Shown piece after piece: positions 63,821 to 64,000 of a DNA stretch of 64,000 nucleotides; the stretch's first letter is position 1, and each line of letters starts with the position of its first letter. The stretch comes from Aliarcobacter faecis (GTDB lineage Bacteria > Campylobacterota > Campylobacteria > Campylobacterales > Arcobacteraceae). Location: the NCBI RefSeq assembly GCF_013201705.1, contig NZ_CP053837.1:1674001-1738000 (forward strand), written 5' to 3'. Below the pieces are notes generated by a model. The model did no database searches. It was not told the origin of the DNA and saw only the letters and a program-made list of their open reading frames with translations. The position numbers were made by a program, and so were the translations under genes.

Positions 63821-64000
63821 TTAAATATTAAAGGGATTTAAATATTCAAATAAAAGATTATACAAAGATTCTCTTTCTCTTTTTTCAAACTTATTCATCA
63901 AATTATAACACTCAAGAATCAAATTTTCATCTATTACTATTTTCAATTCTTTTAAAATAATAAATTTAATATATGGTTCTAGATTATTAAAAAATTCTTT
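63821..64000 (-). CDS. C-terminal fragment of an unknown gene (starts beyond the window)
   Basis: Open frame of at least 59 codons reaching the window end. Reads FFNNLEPYIKFIILKELKI ... ENLILECYNLMNKFEKRERE and ends LFEYLNPFNI. Leu/Lys/Glu-rich, helical, no recognised family. Coding character is moderate; without the start it cannot be judged further. Confidence 0.55.
   Translation of the reverse strand, partial: KEFFNNLEPYIKFIILKELKIVIDENLILECYNLMNKFEKRERESLYNLLFEYLNPFNI

Overview
This is a 64 kb, very AT-rich chromosomal window from a member of the Campylobacterota, most likely the Arcobacter/Aliarcobacter group. That placement rests on the Csd6- and Csd3-type cell-shape peptidases, a bifunctional MsrB-MsrA gene as the ancestral state, competence-type GspE/GspF genes without a full type II system next to them, an ATP synthase c subunit with an N-terminal leader peptide, and frequent TTG starts behind good Shine-Dalgarno sites. 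The species call is inference.

Layout. 1-4.6 kb: the 3' end of a flagellin gene, a two-component system, a DUF2459 protein and a SixA-type phosphatase. 4.1-9.2 kb: the conserved rpmH-rnpA-yidD-yidC-jag-mnmE operon (minus strand). rnpA has no ATG, GTG or TTG start and seems to begin at ATT. 9.2-14.2 kb: clpB with a CIRCE-like operator on its start site, rnhB, ppk2 and small conserved genes. 14.6-24.3 kb: an integrative element of about 9.65 kb that splits a fused msrB-msrA gene exactly at its MsrA active-site codons and supplies a new promoter-side start that restores msrA. It carries a 658-aa tyrosine integrase, a second tyrosine recombinase, a primase-like replication protein, a J-domain protein, a GNAT/small-protein pair, and a membrane/lipoprotein trio opposite an XRE regulator.

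24.3-34 kb: a DsrE-like protein, a CoA-type Nudix hydrolase, bioA next to a large orphan sensor kinase with two ligand-binding domains, and purH and purL. 33.6-36.5 kb: divergent Csd6-like and Csd3-like peptidoglycan hydrolases, then folE. 36.5-43.7 kb: a long minus-strand run of L,D-transpeptidase, era, two bitopic membrane proteins, gspE, gspF, corA and folE. 43.8-47 kb: two consecutive Cys/Met-metabolism PLP enzymes (the second is the long STR2-like type) and a GNAT. 48.5-52.6 kb: a metal module with a NicO permease, a His-rich ZnuA-type binding protein and a divergent Fur-family regulator with two matching palindromes, followed by nhaA.

52.6-60.6 kb: an apparently Fur-controlled iron operon (imelysin, DUF1111 di-heme protein, second imelysin-like protein, sterol-desaturase-like protein, di-heme peroxidase). 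It is followed by a TonB-dependent receptor gene broken by one in-frame stop codon. 60.7-64 kb: an AsmA-like protein with three internal repeats, atpE, half a tRNA-Leu directly before an intact tRNA-Leu(GAG), an empty AT-rich stretch, and the 3' end of an unrecognised gene.
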